A stretch of 41,746 nucleotides of DNA, from NCBI GenBank assembly GCA_001871575.1, contig MNXV01000023.1, positions 1 through 41,746 of the forward strand, given 5' to 3'. This document shows positions 10,251-19,194 of the stretch, piece by piece. Position numbers and translations under genes: made by a program. Within the stretch, counting starts at the first letter, position 1. Every line of letters begins with the position of its first letter. The stretch comes from Caldisericum sp. CG2_30_36_11 (lineage in GTDB: Bacteria; Caldisericota; Caldisericia; Caldisericales; Caldisericaceae). The notes under the pieces were generated by a model that made no database searches, was not told where the DNA came from, and was given only the letters and a program-made list of their open reading frames with translations.

Positions 10251-10866
10251 TACTCAGTCTGCCCCTCCAGAAAAAATCCTCAATTTGTTTCCTTACTTCT
10301 TCGATATCTCCAAAAAGGCTGTAAATTTCATATTCGTCTGTATCGAGCGTCAAAACAGGCGCCATGTCAAAGCCTTGAATCCATTCCTCATATTTTTCAT
10401 TCAATTTCTTTATGTAGGATTTTTTAATTCCTTTTTCATACGGCCTTCCTCTTACCTTAATTCGTTCCATAAGAGTATCAACAGATGTTCTCAAATATAC
10501 AACAAAATTTGGAGGGGTTATAATATCTCGAAACTGTTCGTAAATCTTATTGTATATTTTGTACTCATCGTGAGAAAGAACAACTTTTGCAAATACTTCT
10601 GCATCTTCGTATATAGTTCTATCAAGTAAAAGTGTTCTTATGGATTTCTCGGCCCTTATTTGCATTTTTGCTCTTTCCGTTAGAAAAAACACCTGCGAAT
10701 GAAAAGCCCATTTTACGGGGTACTTATAAAATTTTTTCAAAAAAGGGTTTTTAGTTTCAGGCTCTGGCAGTATATCAAAACCCCATTTTTCTGATAGATA
10801 TTTAGAGAGAGTGGATTTCCCGGACCCAATATTACCTGCTATTGCCACAATAAATTTAGGGTTCAC
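10237..10866 (-). CDS. Deoxynucleoside kinase (dAdo/dGuo kinase-like)
   Basis: IAGNIGSGKSTLSKYL P-loop, LLLDRTIYEDAEVFA (DRS/DRT-like), VVYLRTSVDTLMERIKVRGRPYE. Confidence 0.9.
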   Translation of the reverse strand: MNPKFIVAIAGNIGSGKSTLSKYLSEKWGFDILPEPETKNPFLKKFYKYPVKWAFHSQVFFLTERAKMQIRAEKSIRTLLLDRTIYEDAEVFAKVVLSHDEYKIYNKIYEQFRDIITPPNFVVYLRTSVDTLMERIKVRGRPYEKGIKKSYIKKLNEKYEEWIQGFDMAPVLTLDTDEYEIYSLFGDIEEVRKQIEDFFWRGRLSNERK

Positions 10867-10869
10867 TGG

Positions 10870-12426
10870 CTACAACACCTGCCTTAAAGTTCTAAATGGG
10901 AGCGAAGAATGAGAGAGTAGATTTGTGTGAAAATCCTTATCTCTATATTTCTTAGAAAACTGCCTCTTAAGTTCTAAAATCTCACCAAGACCTACAAAAG
11001 CTAAAATGCTCTTGCCTTTATCAAGTATTAGTTCCTCCATAAATAAATTCTTGTTTAAAATAATTTGATCCTGTAAAATAATTTGCTCAACAGCATTTGC
11101 TTCAATTTCACGACTTAGAAGCTTGCATTGAATAAGCGCCTTTAACAAATAACAATACTCATTGTAAAGGAAAGAAAGTCCAAGCTCATTACCAAAAACC
11201 TTCTTTAAAGGATCTTTCATCTCCTGTAGCACATATAATTCCCATCCTTCTTCGAGCAATTTATTTTCAAAATTCTTAAGATATTGTTTTTCTTTTCCCT
11301 TCTTTGTCTCAACAAGTAAAGATTTGCCAGGATAGACAAATGCAGTAAGATAGTAAACTAAAAGCGGCATTGATACTTTAGTAAATGAGGTAAAAGAAAC
11401 ACAAAGGTTACGGTCAAATACCCCTGGGGTAATAATTTCAAAGGGATAATAATTTTCATAGGGTGCCTGAATACTTTCTTCACTTCTTAACGCTTTTTTG
11501 AAGTTAATTTTTAGACCTGTTTCTCCGAATGATTCTTTTCCAATATCTTTTACAGATTGGAATATAGAGTCGAACTGCTCTTGAGAAATTGATGTCTTTT
11601 CACCTAAAATGCCATTTAATGTTTCCCAAAAAGGAGCAGATATTTTTATCTCACGCGCCTTTTTAATGATAAGATCAGCGACTTTCTCTATATTGGCTTT
11701 AATATTTGCTTCTTTATCCCTCAAAACATTCATTATTTCAGGATATTTACTAATTATGCTTTTATAAAAATTGGGATTTATGTTTGTATCTAAAGAAAGG
11801 TTATTGACAATAGTTTCAATAGCAGCAAGTTCTTCTAAAGCACTACTTTTAGCCTGTTTCACGTCATCTTTCTTTTCAATATCACTTTTGGTCAAAAGGT
11901 ATCCTGTAAACTCATTTATTAATAATTTAAGAGTTTCCAATTGCCCTTTTGCAACTTTTTTTTCAAGATTATTAGAGAATTTCAAGTTTTCTTCCATTGC
12001 TCTTCTTATGTTAGAGAAATCTTTCAATCGTTCTGTAAAGCTTTTTCCACGAACGCTTAGTGAAGAATAAGAGCCAAAAGCCGGATAAATAAGTCCTTCA
12101 AAAATATTCGAAATATAAAGTGATGGACTAGTAAAATACTCAGATTCACCATCTATCATATTAAGTTCTTCAAATATTTTTCTTTCAAGGAGAAAGATTT
12201 CTAAGTTTTTATCTGAGAGTTTCCAATTCCTGAATTTTTGAATTCTTTTTCTTAAATCTCCAAGTTCATTTTTCCAGTCTAAAAGTTCAGATTTTCTCAA
12301 ACTTGATAACTTAAAATCATATCTATGTATGCCGGATTTTGTAGCATCAACAGAAAACCTGTAATAATAATCTTCTAAAAAACCCTCTAAAATGTTTTGA
12401 AATTCACTGTCCATTTTCATTTGCAT
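10870..12426 (-). CDS. DUF885-like protein with degenerate catalytic motif
   Basis: N-terminal DATKSGIHRYDFKLS, middle YPG...EEGWELYV, C-terminal FHTNLLSHSSLPFRTLRQVL resemble DUF885. The expected HExYPGHH reads AFVYPGKS. Confidence 0.6.
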   Translation of the reverse strand: MQMKMDSEFQNILEGFLEDYYYRFSVDATKSGIHRYDFKLSSLRKSELLDWKNELGDLRKRIQKFRNWKLSDKNLEIFLLERKIFEELNMIDGESEYFTSPSLYISNIFEGLIYPAFGSYSSLSVRGKSFTERLKDFSNIRRAMEENLKFSNNLEKKVAKGQLETLKLLINEFTGYLLTKSDIEKKDDVKQAKSSALEELAAIETIVNNLSLDTNINPNFYKSIISKYPEIMNVLRDKEANIKANIEKVADLIIKKAREIKISAPFWETLNGILGEKTSISQEQFDSIFQSVKDIGKESFGETGLKINFKKALRSEESIQAPYENYYPFEIITPGVFDRNLCVSFTSFTKVSMPLLVYYLTAFVYPGKSLLVETKKGKEKQYLKNFENKLLEEGWELYVLQEMKDPLKKVFGNELGLSFLYNEYCYLLKALIQCKLLSREIEANAVEQIILQDQIILNKNLFMEELILDKGKSILAFVGLGEILELKRQFSKKYRDKDFHTNLLSHSSLPFRTLRQVL

Positions 12427-13228
12427 TTATTTCTTCCACATTAATAGTATTGATTTTCAAAGTTGCCCAAAAAGTTTTATTGGGACCAACCTCAGAAAAA
12501 TCGATCTCGCTAACATTTCCATTTTTATCAATATGAATACTTGCAGTATTGGTACCACTCCATAAGATTTCAATTGTGTTTTTATCAAACTTCATTTCCA
12601 GGGGTTCGTCTGCTGGAAATGACCCTGAAATGATATCGTTTAACGGTAAAAAAACTATATTTTCATTTGCAAATTTTTGCCTGTCCTGATCTGAAAGAGG
12701 ACCTTTCAGAGGTTCACCATTTTCACTAACATACATATCATTGCCTGTGCTAATCACAGTAATCGTCTTTGTCTCGTCGCCAGAATTCTTAGTCACAAAA
12801 TAAAAATCTTTTCCGATTTTCCTAGCATCAAATTCAACCACTTCAGTTGCATTATTTTGAATAAGGTTTGTAGAAAAAGTATATTTATACTTATTTAGAT
12901 TGCCGGACCATTGTGTCACTTGATCGACAAGACCTTGATAGTTATTTTCCTCGATTTGCGTTTCTACTGTTTTTTTCAACAACCTAACAGGCAAACTTAC
13001 TATTTTATCCTTATAACCAATCCTGCTGATGTTTAAACGATTATTTAAAATTGTTCCAAGAAAAACAGATTTTCCATTTTCATCGGTATAAAAATACCCT
13101 GTTCTTGCGAAAGAGACTGGTTTACCTGTACTTATATCGATAACAGTAATTTCTGTCATGTTAAACGCTAAAAAAAACACTAAAAATAGAGCCAGTATGA
13201 AAATAATAATACCTATAAGATTTTTCAT
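12404..13228 (-). CDS. Hypothetical membrane-anchored extracytoplasmic protein
   Basis: N-terminal TM (NLIGIIIFILALFLVFFLAF), then a beta-rich soluble domain. Confidence 0.6.
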   Translation of the reverse strand: MKNLIGIIIFILALFLVFFLAFNMTEITVIDISTGKPVSFARTGYFYTDENGKSVFLGTILNNRLNISRIGYKDKIVSLPVRLLKKTVETQIEENNYQGLVDQVTQWSGNLNKYKYTFSTNLIQNNATEVVEFDARKIGKDFYFVTKNSGDETKTITVISTGNDMYVSENGEPLKGPLSDQDRQKFANENIVFLPLNDIISGSFPADEPLEMKFDKNTIEILWSGTNTASIHIDKNGNVSEIDFSEVGPNKTFWATLKINTINVEEINANENGQ

Positions 13229-14034
13229 GTGTTATCCACCAGATATTGATCCGGGACAGGCAAGTCAAGGAAAGCCTGATAATACCACCTCATAAACCTT
13301 TTATAAACATTGTCCATAGATATGTATTTAGCATTATCTGCTATCAACTTTTTTGAGTAGGCATCCAGATAATCACTCTTTTCCATATAAAGTGCGTCTT
13401 GTTTTATTGTTTCGTATTTTTCTTTATAGATTTGTTCGTTATTTTTTCCATTAGCGCCGTAGCCAGAGCCCCAATCGTTAAAATATTCCCTCACATCGCT
13501 TTCAGAAACATTTATATTCTCTGTGAGTTTATCTTTTTCCCTGGATGCAATAATTTCATTTTTCAAAATACCTCTTAGTCCCTGTTCGGTAAGACCCTTT
13601 GCTTTAAGATCATCCTTGAAATCTTTTTCTGGATCGGTACTACCCTTCGTTATATCATTCTTATAGTTTTCAAAAGCAGTTTCTATTTCATTATCAGAAG
13701 CCGAAAAACCATCTTTGACACCCATTAGATAATATAATCTTTCTGATAATACCCTGTCTTCTGCATAATCCATTATCATCCTACGCGCATTTTCAACCTT
13801 AGGATCAGAAGAAAGCGGATCATATCCCAAAAAATTTACTTTTTCAGCCTGCTTTACGGCTTCATAATAAAGCTGGCTATAGTAAATTTTCGTGCCCCTA
13901 ACAATTGCATAAACATTTTTATAACTCCAAATATAGAAAAACAACCCAGAAAAAACGATTACAAAAATTAAAACAATAATAATTGCTAAGGTTAATCTTT
14001 TACTTTTCTTTTTCTTAGCCTTTTCTTCCTTCAT
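13225..14034 (-). CDS. SurA_N-like membrane-anchored chaperone without recognisable parvulin domain
   Basis: K-rich N-terminus plus TM, then a helical SurA-N-like region (IVRGTKIYYSQLYYEAVKQA, ARRMIMDYAEDRVLSERLYYLM); no PpiC signature. Confidence 0.65.
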   Translation of the reverse strand: MKEEKAKKKKSKRLTLAIIIVLIFVIVFSGLFFYIWSYKNVYAIVRGTKIYYSQLYYEAVKQAEKVNFLGYDPLSSDPKVENARRMIMDYAEDRVLSERLYYLMGVKDGFSASDNEIETAFENYKNDITKGSTDPEKDFKDDLKAKGLTEQGLRGILKNEIIASREKDKLTENINVSESDVREYFNDWGSGYGANGKNNEQIYKEKYETIKQDALYMEKSDYLDAYSKKLIADNAKYISMDNVYKRFMRWYYQAFLDLPVPDQYLVDNT

Positions 14035-14039
14035 CTCTT

Positions 14040-15701
14040 TTAACTGCCCCCAGAAACAGGAGGAAGTGGCTCATTGTTTCCACCCTGATCTGGAGTAGAC
14101 GGAGTTTCTGTCCCGTCAGATGGAATAGGCAAAGAAGTTGGCGTTTTACCAGTCACTTTATTCCACCATGTAACAAAACTATTAATCTGTTTTCCAAAAC
14201 GATTGTTTATGAATGCTGTAAGTGACCTCCATGGATTAGTTGTTCTCACTCCATACTGCTTCTTCAAAGTTTCGGTAAAGCTTGCCTTAATCTCTTGCTG
14301 CTTCGTATTCGTTAAGTCATCTTTTGCCTTGTTATAAGTATCTTTGTTTTCAAGTGAAGCTTTAACTGCTGCTTTCTTTTCTATTAATTGTATTACAGCG
14401 TATCCATCGCTCGTTTTAATCGGCCCTGCAATTCCTCCTACGCTTAGATTCTGTGCAGCAGCAAACAGTTCAGGTTTATCAGCTTGTAAAAAAAGACCAG
14501 TTTCTCCATCTTTAGCTTTAGTTGTTTCATCCTCTGAAAACCTTTTAACTGCATCAACGAAGCTCATACCACTTTTTGTTTGAATAGCAATGCTATTTGC
14601 ACTCATCTTTGCATTATCTTCACTCTCTTGATCCCCTGCTGTATATTTAAATAAAACAAGTCTAACATTCACCTTTGCTGGTTCGTCATATTTTTCATTT
14701 GTATATTTCTCCCCAAGAATATGAATGATATGATACCCAAAATCTGTTTCTACAGGCCCTAAAATATCTCCAACTTTTACTTTCGAATCAAAACAAGTAT
14801 CTTCAAAAGGTTTCACCATCTGCCCCTTTTCAAAATAACCGAGGGCTTCATATTTTGCGACTTCTTTTCCGGTTGTAGCCTGTTCTTTATTCAAATCTTC
14901 TGCTTTTTTCTTCGTAAAGTCAGCAAAATTAAAACTTTCTTTTTGCTTGCCCTGTTCGTCAAGGATACTTTTATAAATATCCTCTGCAAGCTTTTTTGCA
15001 TCGCTTTTTTCCTTGCTCGTAGCATTTGCAGAGACTTCGATAAGCAAATGCTCTGCATCGACTTCCCATATTGAGTCCCAGTAGTTTTTGACATCGTCAT
15101 CTGTAATCTTAATTATTTTGTACTGCTCGTCGAGGGCTGCCTGCTGATAGAGCGGCCTTTCTACATAAGGTTGAAGGACTTCCTTCAGATAGTCTTTATA
15201 GGCGTCCATTGAGCCAAACCTTGCATTTACAAGGTCGTTAAATGGCTGTTCTCCGTTATCTTGAATTCCTTTATCAATAATACTTTTTATCTGCTCATCC
15301 ATATTTTTATTGTATTGATCCTGATCAATTTTAAGATTATGCTCCTTAGCATACTGAACGAGCAAAGACTCTGAAACAAGACTATCAAGAATACTATCTT
15401 CAACATTCTTTTTTGTGGAAGCATACTGGGGATCATTAAGATCCATGCCGAATTGCTGATAAAGCTGGGTATAGTAATCAAGCTGCGATTGAATATCTGT
15501 TTTCTTAATTGTCTCTTTTCCAACCTTTGCAGCAACGTCTCTTTCTACATAGTTCCAGGTACCAAGGCCAGTTAAAGTAAGAGCAAAAATCAAAATTACA
15601 AGAATCAAAATTTTAACCCATTTTGCTATCCCATGCTCTTTATTAACAGGTGCAATTAGACCTTCTTTTCGTAACTTCCTTATTTTACTCTCTTTTCCCA
15701 T
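14040..15701 (-). CDS. Membrane-anchored SurA/PrsA-like foldase with PpiC (parvulin) domains
   Basis: TM, SurA_N-like region, then AEHLLIEV...LGYFEKGQMVKPFED...GPVETDFGYHIIHILG and a second unit VRLVLFKY...GGIAGPIKTSDGYAVIQLIEK. Confidence 0.85.
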   Translation of the reverse strand: MGKESKIRKLRKEGLIAPVNKEHGIAKWVKILILVILIFALTLTGLGTWNYVERDVAAKVGKETIKKTDIQSQLDYYTQLYQQFGMDLNDPQYASTKKNVEDSILDSLVSESLLVQYAKEHNLKIDQDQYNKNMDEQIKSIIDKGIQDNGEQPFNDLVNARFGSMDAYKDYLKEVLQPYVERPLYQQAALDEQYKIIKITDDDVKNYWDSIWEVDAEHLLIEVSANATSKEKSDAKKLAEDIYKSILDEQGKQKESFNFADFTKKKAEDLNKEQATTGKEVAKYEALGYFEKGQMVKPFEDTCFDSKVKVGDILGPVETDFGYHIIHILGEKYTNEKYDEPAKVNVRLVLFKYTAGDQESEDNAKMSANSIAIQTKSGMSFVDAVKRFSEDETTKAKDGETGLFLQADKPELFAAAQNLSVGGIAGPIKTSDGYAVIQLIEKKAAVKASLENKDTYNKAKDDLTNTKQQEIKASFTETLKKQYGVRTTNPWRSLTAFINNRFGKQINSFVTWWNKVTGKTPTSLPIPSDGTETPSTPDQGGNNEPLPPVSGGS

Positions 15702-15732
15702 TATTCACCTCTTTATATTTTACAAAAATCTT

Positions 15733-16533
15733 CTATCTTTTAAAATTCCACTCTCTTGTGTTATATTTATTTGTATAAAGCTCATCGGCAATTATCTTTT
15801 CAAAGGGAAATAGCTTTGAATCTACAAGTTTTTCCTCAAGAATTTCCGACATGCCTTCCTTCAGGGAAGTTTTAACATCATGAAAAGAAATCACCTTTTC
15901 CATCTCGTCTGATAAAGACGAAATCTTAAATTTTGCCTGCTCGATGATCTTGGCTTTAAGTCTATCTTTTATCTTAAAGCAGTAGAAAATATCTTCAATA
16001 CTCACATGCAAAAGAATAGAACCGTGTTGCAATAAGCCATACTTATTCCTCATTTGCGCAGAACCTACAACCTTCCTACCGTTTATAAGTATGTCAGAAA
16101 ACGTAGGAGATGCAAAACAAGAAGGAGAAGAAATCTCACTGTCTTCGCGCTCTGAAAAATATGCATTCCCACCAAGTACACCAATCGCTCTTATTATACC
16201 AGTTGAAAGATAGTGAAATGAATCAAGTAAATTCATCTCAAGTATTTTATGAGGATAAGAAATTGTCACGCTGTATGTAAGCTCTTTATCATGGAGGACA
16301 GCCCTTCCACCTGTAGGTCTTCTTACATAACCAAAACCTTTATCCCTGCAATGCTCAATGTCTACCTCTTTTTCGGCACTTTGAAAATAGCCAATTGAAA
16401 GAGTAGGGGGGACAAACCTATAAACTCTTATAGCAGGAGGCAATCTCTTTTCACTCTGTGCAATGAGCAAGGCTTCATCGATTGCCATATTCATTGCACC
16501 ATTATTTTCACCAGTATCAATAAATCTAAACAT
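15733..16533 (-). CDS. Lipoate-protein ligase A / lipoyl (octanoyl) transferase family
   Basis: GAMNMAIDEALL, PTLSIGYFQ, VRRPTGGRAVLHDKELTYSV, KVVGSAQMRNKYGLLQHGSILL. Confidence 0.92.
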   Translation of the reverse strand: MFRFIDTGENNGAMNMAIDEALLIAQSEKRLPPAIRVYRFVPPTLSIGYFQSAEKEVDIEHCRDKGFGYVRRPTGGRAVLHDKELTYSVTISYPHKILEMNLLDSFHYLSTGIIRAIGVLGGNAYFSEREDSEISSPSCFASPTFSDILINGRKVVGSAQMRNKYGLLQHGSILLHVSIEDIFYCFKIKDRLKAKIIEQAKFKISSLSDEMEKVISFHDVKTSLKEGMSEILEEKLVDSKLFPFEKIIADELYTNKYNTREWNFKR

Positions 16534-16722
16534 ACAAGATACTATTTTATTATTTTATCGAAAAAAGTCAAACAAAAGATAGATTATTTATAAGTTGCTC
16601 TAATATATTTAACAAAAAATTAAAAAATTGTTAAGGCCTCTATAAATTTTTCTCCCACGGATCTCCTTGATACTAAGATTTCTTTTATCAAAGACATTTT
16701 GAATAGACCAAGCATTTTACAG

Positions 16723-17583
16723 TTAATTCTTTTCCCCTACATATACAAGCATCTTTGTAAAGAATTCTCGAAAAGGTGTTTTTAATAAAAATCCAACAGG
16801 CTTTTTAAGAGGAATAAGCTTGTAAAGAATTGCCTTAAACCGGCCTTGATTGCGTATAATCTCCTCAAAACGAGTAATCGTCATTTTATTGATATATGTG
16901 ATTTGTTCTCTATTATCCACTATACCAAAACGAAGATTAATTCTTTTTTCAGCTGATTTCGTTTCTAAAGTAAGTTTCTTATAAGCATTGATTAAAACGG
17001 GCTCAGGAAAAAGAAGATGAACATACGGAATCCCAATAAGATCAGTGAGATGGGCCCCATATGGATGAAAATAAGGTGGAGAATTAATAAATACTTTACC
17101 ATATGGTTTTAATACTCTATTTACCTCTTTTAAGACGACTTCAGGCTTTGAAACATGTTCAAAAACATCGTTCATTACACACATATCAAAAGAAGCATTC
17201 TGAAAAGGCATTTTTTCTGCATTAGCAACTATAAAATCTATGTCTTTTGCATTTTTGGAAGACGCAAAATCTCTTGCTTGAATAATGAACCTTTCTTCCG
17301 TATCTATCCCTATCAATCTTTTTGCTCCATTGAGCGCATAAAATGTGGTTTTCCCGCCACTACCAGCTCCGATATCAAGAATGGTTTTGCCCTGTATCTC
17401 TTTAAGCAAATCTATTTCAGGAAGGTAATAGTTATTTAACCTTTTTGACTGCTCAAATTCCCATTCTGCAAATGTTTTCTTCCCTTCATCTTCGAGATTA
17501 AATGGATGAATTGGTCTTTTAAAACATTTATTCAGCGCAATGAGAACTTCTACGCCTATGCTACTTTTGTATTCCATATTCAT
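16723..17583 (-). CDS. Class I SAM-dependent methyltransferase
   Basis: ILDIGAGSGGKT motif I, DMCVMNDVFEHVSKPEVVLKEVNRVLKPYGKV. Confidence 0.88.
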   Translation of the reverse strand: MNMEYKSSIGVEVLIALNKCFKRPIHPFNLEDEGKKTFAEWEFEQSKRLNNYYLPEIDLLKEIQGKTILDIGAGSGGKTTFYALNGAKRLIGIDTEERFIIQARDFASSKNAKDIDFIVANAEKMPFQNASFDMCVMNDVFEHVSKPEVVLKEVNRVLKPYGKVFINSPPYFHPYGAHLTDLIGIPYVHLLFPEPVLINAYKKLTLETKSAEKRINLRFGIVDNREQITYINKMTITRFEEIIRNQGRFKAILYKLIPLKKPVGFLLKTPFREFFTKMLVYVGEKN

Positions 17584-17648
17584 TTTATATCCATTCTTTT
17601 ATTAACCAACTTTAATGTACCCATCGCAATCTCATATAACTTGTTCAT
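17580..17648 (-). CDS. Possible 22-aa leader or remnant ORF coupled to the methyltransferase
   Basis: ATG at 17648 reads MNKLYEIAMGTLKLVNKRMDIK*; its TGA overlaps the methyltransferase ATG (ATGA). Confidence 0.25.
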   Translation of the reverse strand: MNKLYEIAMGTLKLVNKRMDIK

Positions 17649-17847
17649 ATCCTAGCCTGGTTTGTATATTCTTCTAATTAAATGTCATAAATGAACTCTG
17701 TTCGCATATATCTCCCCTGTCTGAATAAAATAGTTCCTCCCATTGCAAAACTCCTTTTATTATACCATTTTTATTATAACTTATTTATTATATCTTCCGT
17801 GTCTTTAATAGCGTCTCCATAAAAAATTTGGTCTATTACAATACATT

Positions 17848-17876
17848 TTGTTAAAAGAGCTCAAATTTGATAAAAT
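17848..17876 (+). promoter_or_regulatory. Putative sigma70-type promoter for the surface-polymer operon
   Basis: TTGTTA-17 bp-TAAAAT upstream of the TTG start at 17902, with aggagg-like RBS. Confidence 0.55.
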
Positions 17877-17901
17877 ATGAGAGAATTTTAGGAGGTTTAA
17901 T

Positions 17902-19194
17902 TTGAAAAGCATTTCAGTTTTTGGATTAGGTTTTGTTGGACTTCCACTCTCTCTTACCTACACATTCTATGGTGTAAAAGTGTACGGCGTAGATGTAAAT
18001 AAAGAGTATATAGAAAGGCTGAAGAAATTTGATACACATATCCTTGAAGATTATCATAGGAAAAACATAAAAGAAATTCTTAAAGAAAGCATCGAAAATA
18101 AACTTTTTGAACCAACTGATTCCGCTGAACTTGCAATGAAAAATACAAGTGAAATAATTGTAACAGTAGGCGTTCCCGTTGAAAATAGAAAAGCAATAAT
18201 GAAACCTTTTAACGCAGCGATGGAAACAATAGGAAAAAATCTTAAAAGAGGTAATCTAATCCTTATAAGGTCAACAGTTCCCCCTGGAACTACAAGAGAA
18301 GTGGCACTTCCTATACTTGAGAAAAAAAGTGAACTTAAATGTGGCAAAGATTTTTTCCTTGCTTACTCATCTGAAAGGATTGCCGAAGGACGAGCTTTTG
18401 AAGAATTTCAAACAATGCCAGTTGCTGTAGCAGGCATCAATGAAGAAAGTACTAAAAGGGGAAAAGCCCTGCTTGATCTCATAAATCCAAATGTAATTAA
18501 GGCGTCTTCTCCTGAAATTGTCGAAATTTCGAAACTCATTGAAAACAGCTCTCGAGATGTAAATATTGCACTCGTTAATGAACTTGCATCCTTAACCGAA
18601 AAAATGGGTGTTGACACAATGGAAGTAATAAATGTTGCGAATACCCACAAAAGAGTGAAATTACTTACGCCAGGTATAGGTGTTGGTGGCCATTGTATTC
18701 CTTATTCAACACACTATATATATTACGAAGCCCAAAAACTTGGATTAGAGCTTCCGCTACTCAGTACCGCAAGAGAAGTAAATGAAAATAGACCATTACA
18801 AATTGTAAATTATGTAGAAGAAGCTCTTTCAAAAATTGGCAAGTCCCTGCAAGGGACCAAATTTGCAATTACAGGCATTGCAATGAAAGATAATTCTTCA
18901 GATATATCCGAAAGTCCTGCGATGCGTATAAAAGACATTATCATCCAGAAAGGAGGAAATATTGTCTGGTATGACCCAAATGTCGAAGGAGATTTCAAGG
19001 AAAAGAAAGAAACAATAGAAGAAACACTAAAAGACTCAGAAGTACTAATAATCCCCATTAAACAAGAGCTAATTAAACTCAATGTAGATCTTCTCGGGTC
19101 TCTTATGAAAGAAAAATCAATAATTTTTGATCCAAAAGGACTGCTTGATAGGAAAGAGATTGAGAAACTGGGGTTTGTTTATATTTCAATATGA
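17902..19194 (+). CDS. Nucleotide-sugar dehydrogenase (UDP-GlcA/UDP-ManNAcA dehydrogenase family)
   Basis: SVFGLGFVGLPLSLTY Rossmann motif, STVPPGTT, GVGGHCIPY catalytic Cys; TTG start. Confidence 0.92.
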   Translation: MKSISVFGLGFVGLPLSLTYTFYGVKVYGVDVNKEYIERLKKFDTHILEDYHRKNIKEILKESIENKLFEPTDSAELAMKNTSEIIVTVGVPVENRKAIMKPFNAAMETIGKNLKRGNLILIRSTVPPGTTREVALPILEKKSELKCGKDFFLAYSSERIAEGRAFEEFQTMPVAVAGINEESTKRGKALLDLINPNVIKASSPEIVEISKLIENSSRDVNIALVNELASLTEKMGVDTMEVINVANTHKRVKLLTPGIGVGGHCIPYSTHYIYYEAQKLGLELPLLSTAREVNENRPLQIVNYVEEALSKIGKSLQGTKFAITGIAMKDNSSDISESPAMRIKDIIIQKGGNIVWYDPNVEGDFKEKKETIEETLKDSEVLIIPIKQELIKLNVDLLGSLMKEKSIIFDPKGLLDRKEIEKLGFVYISI

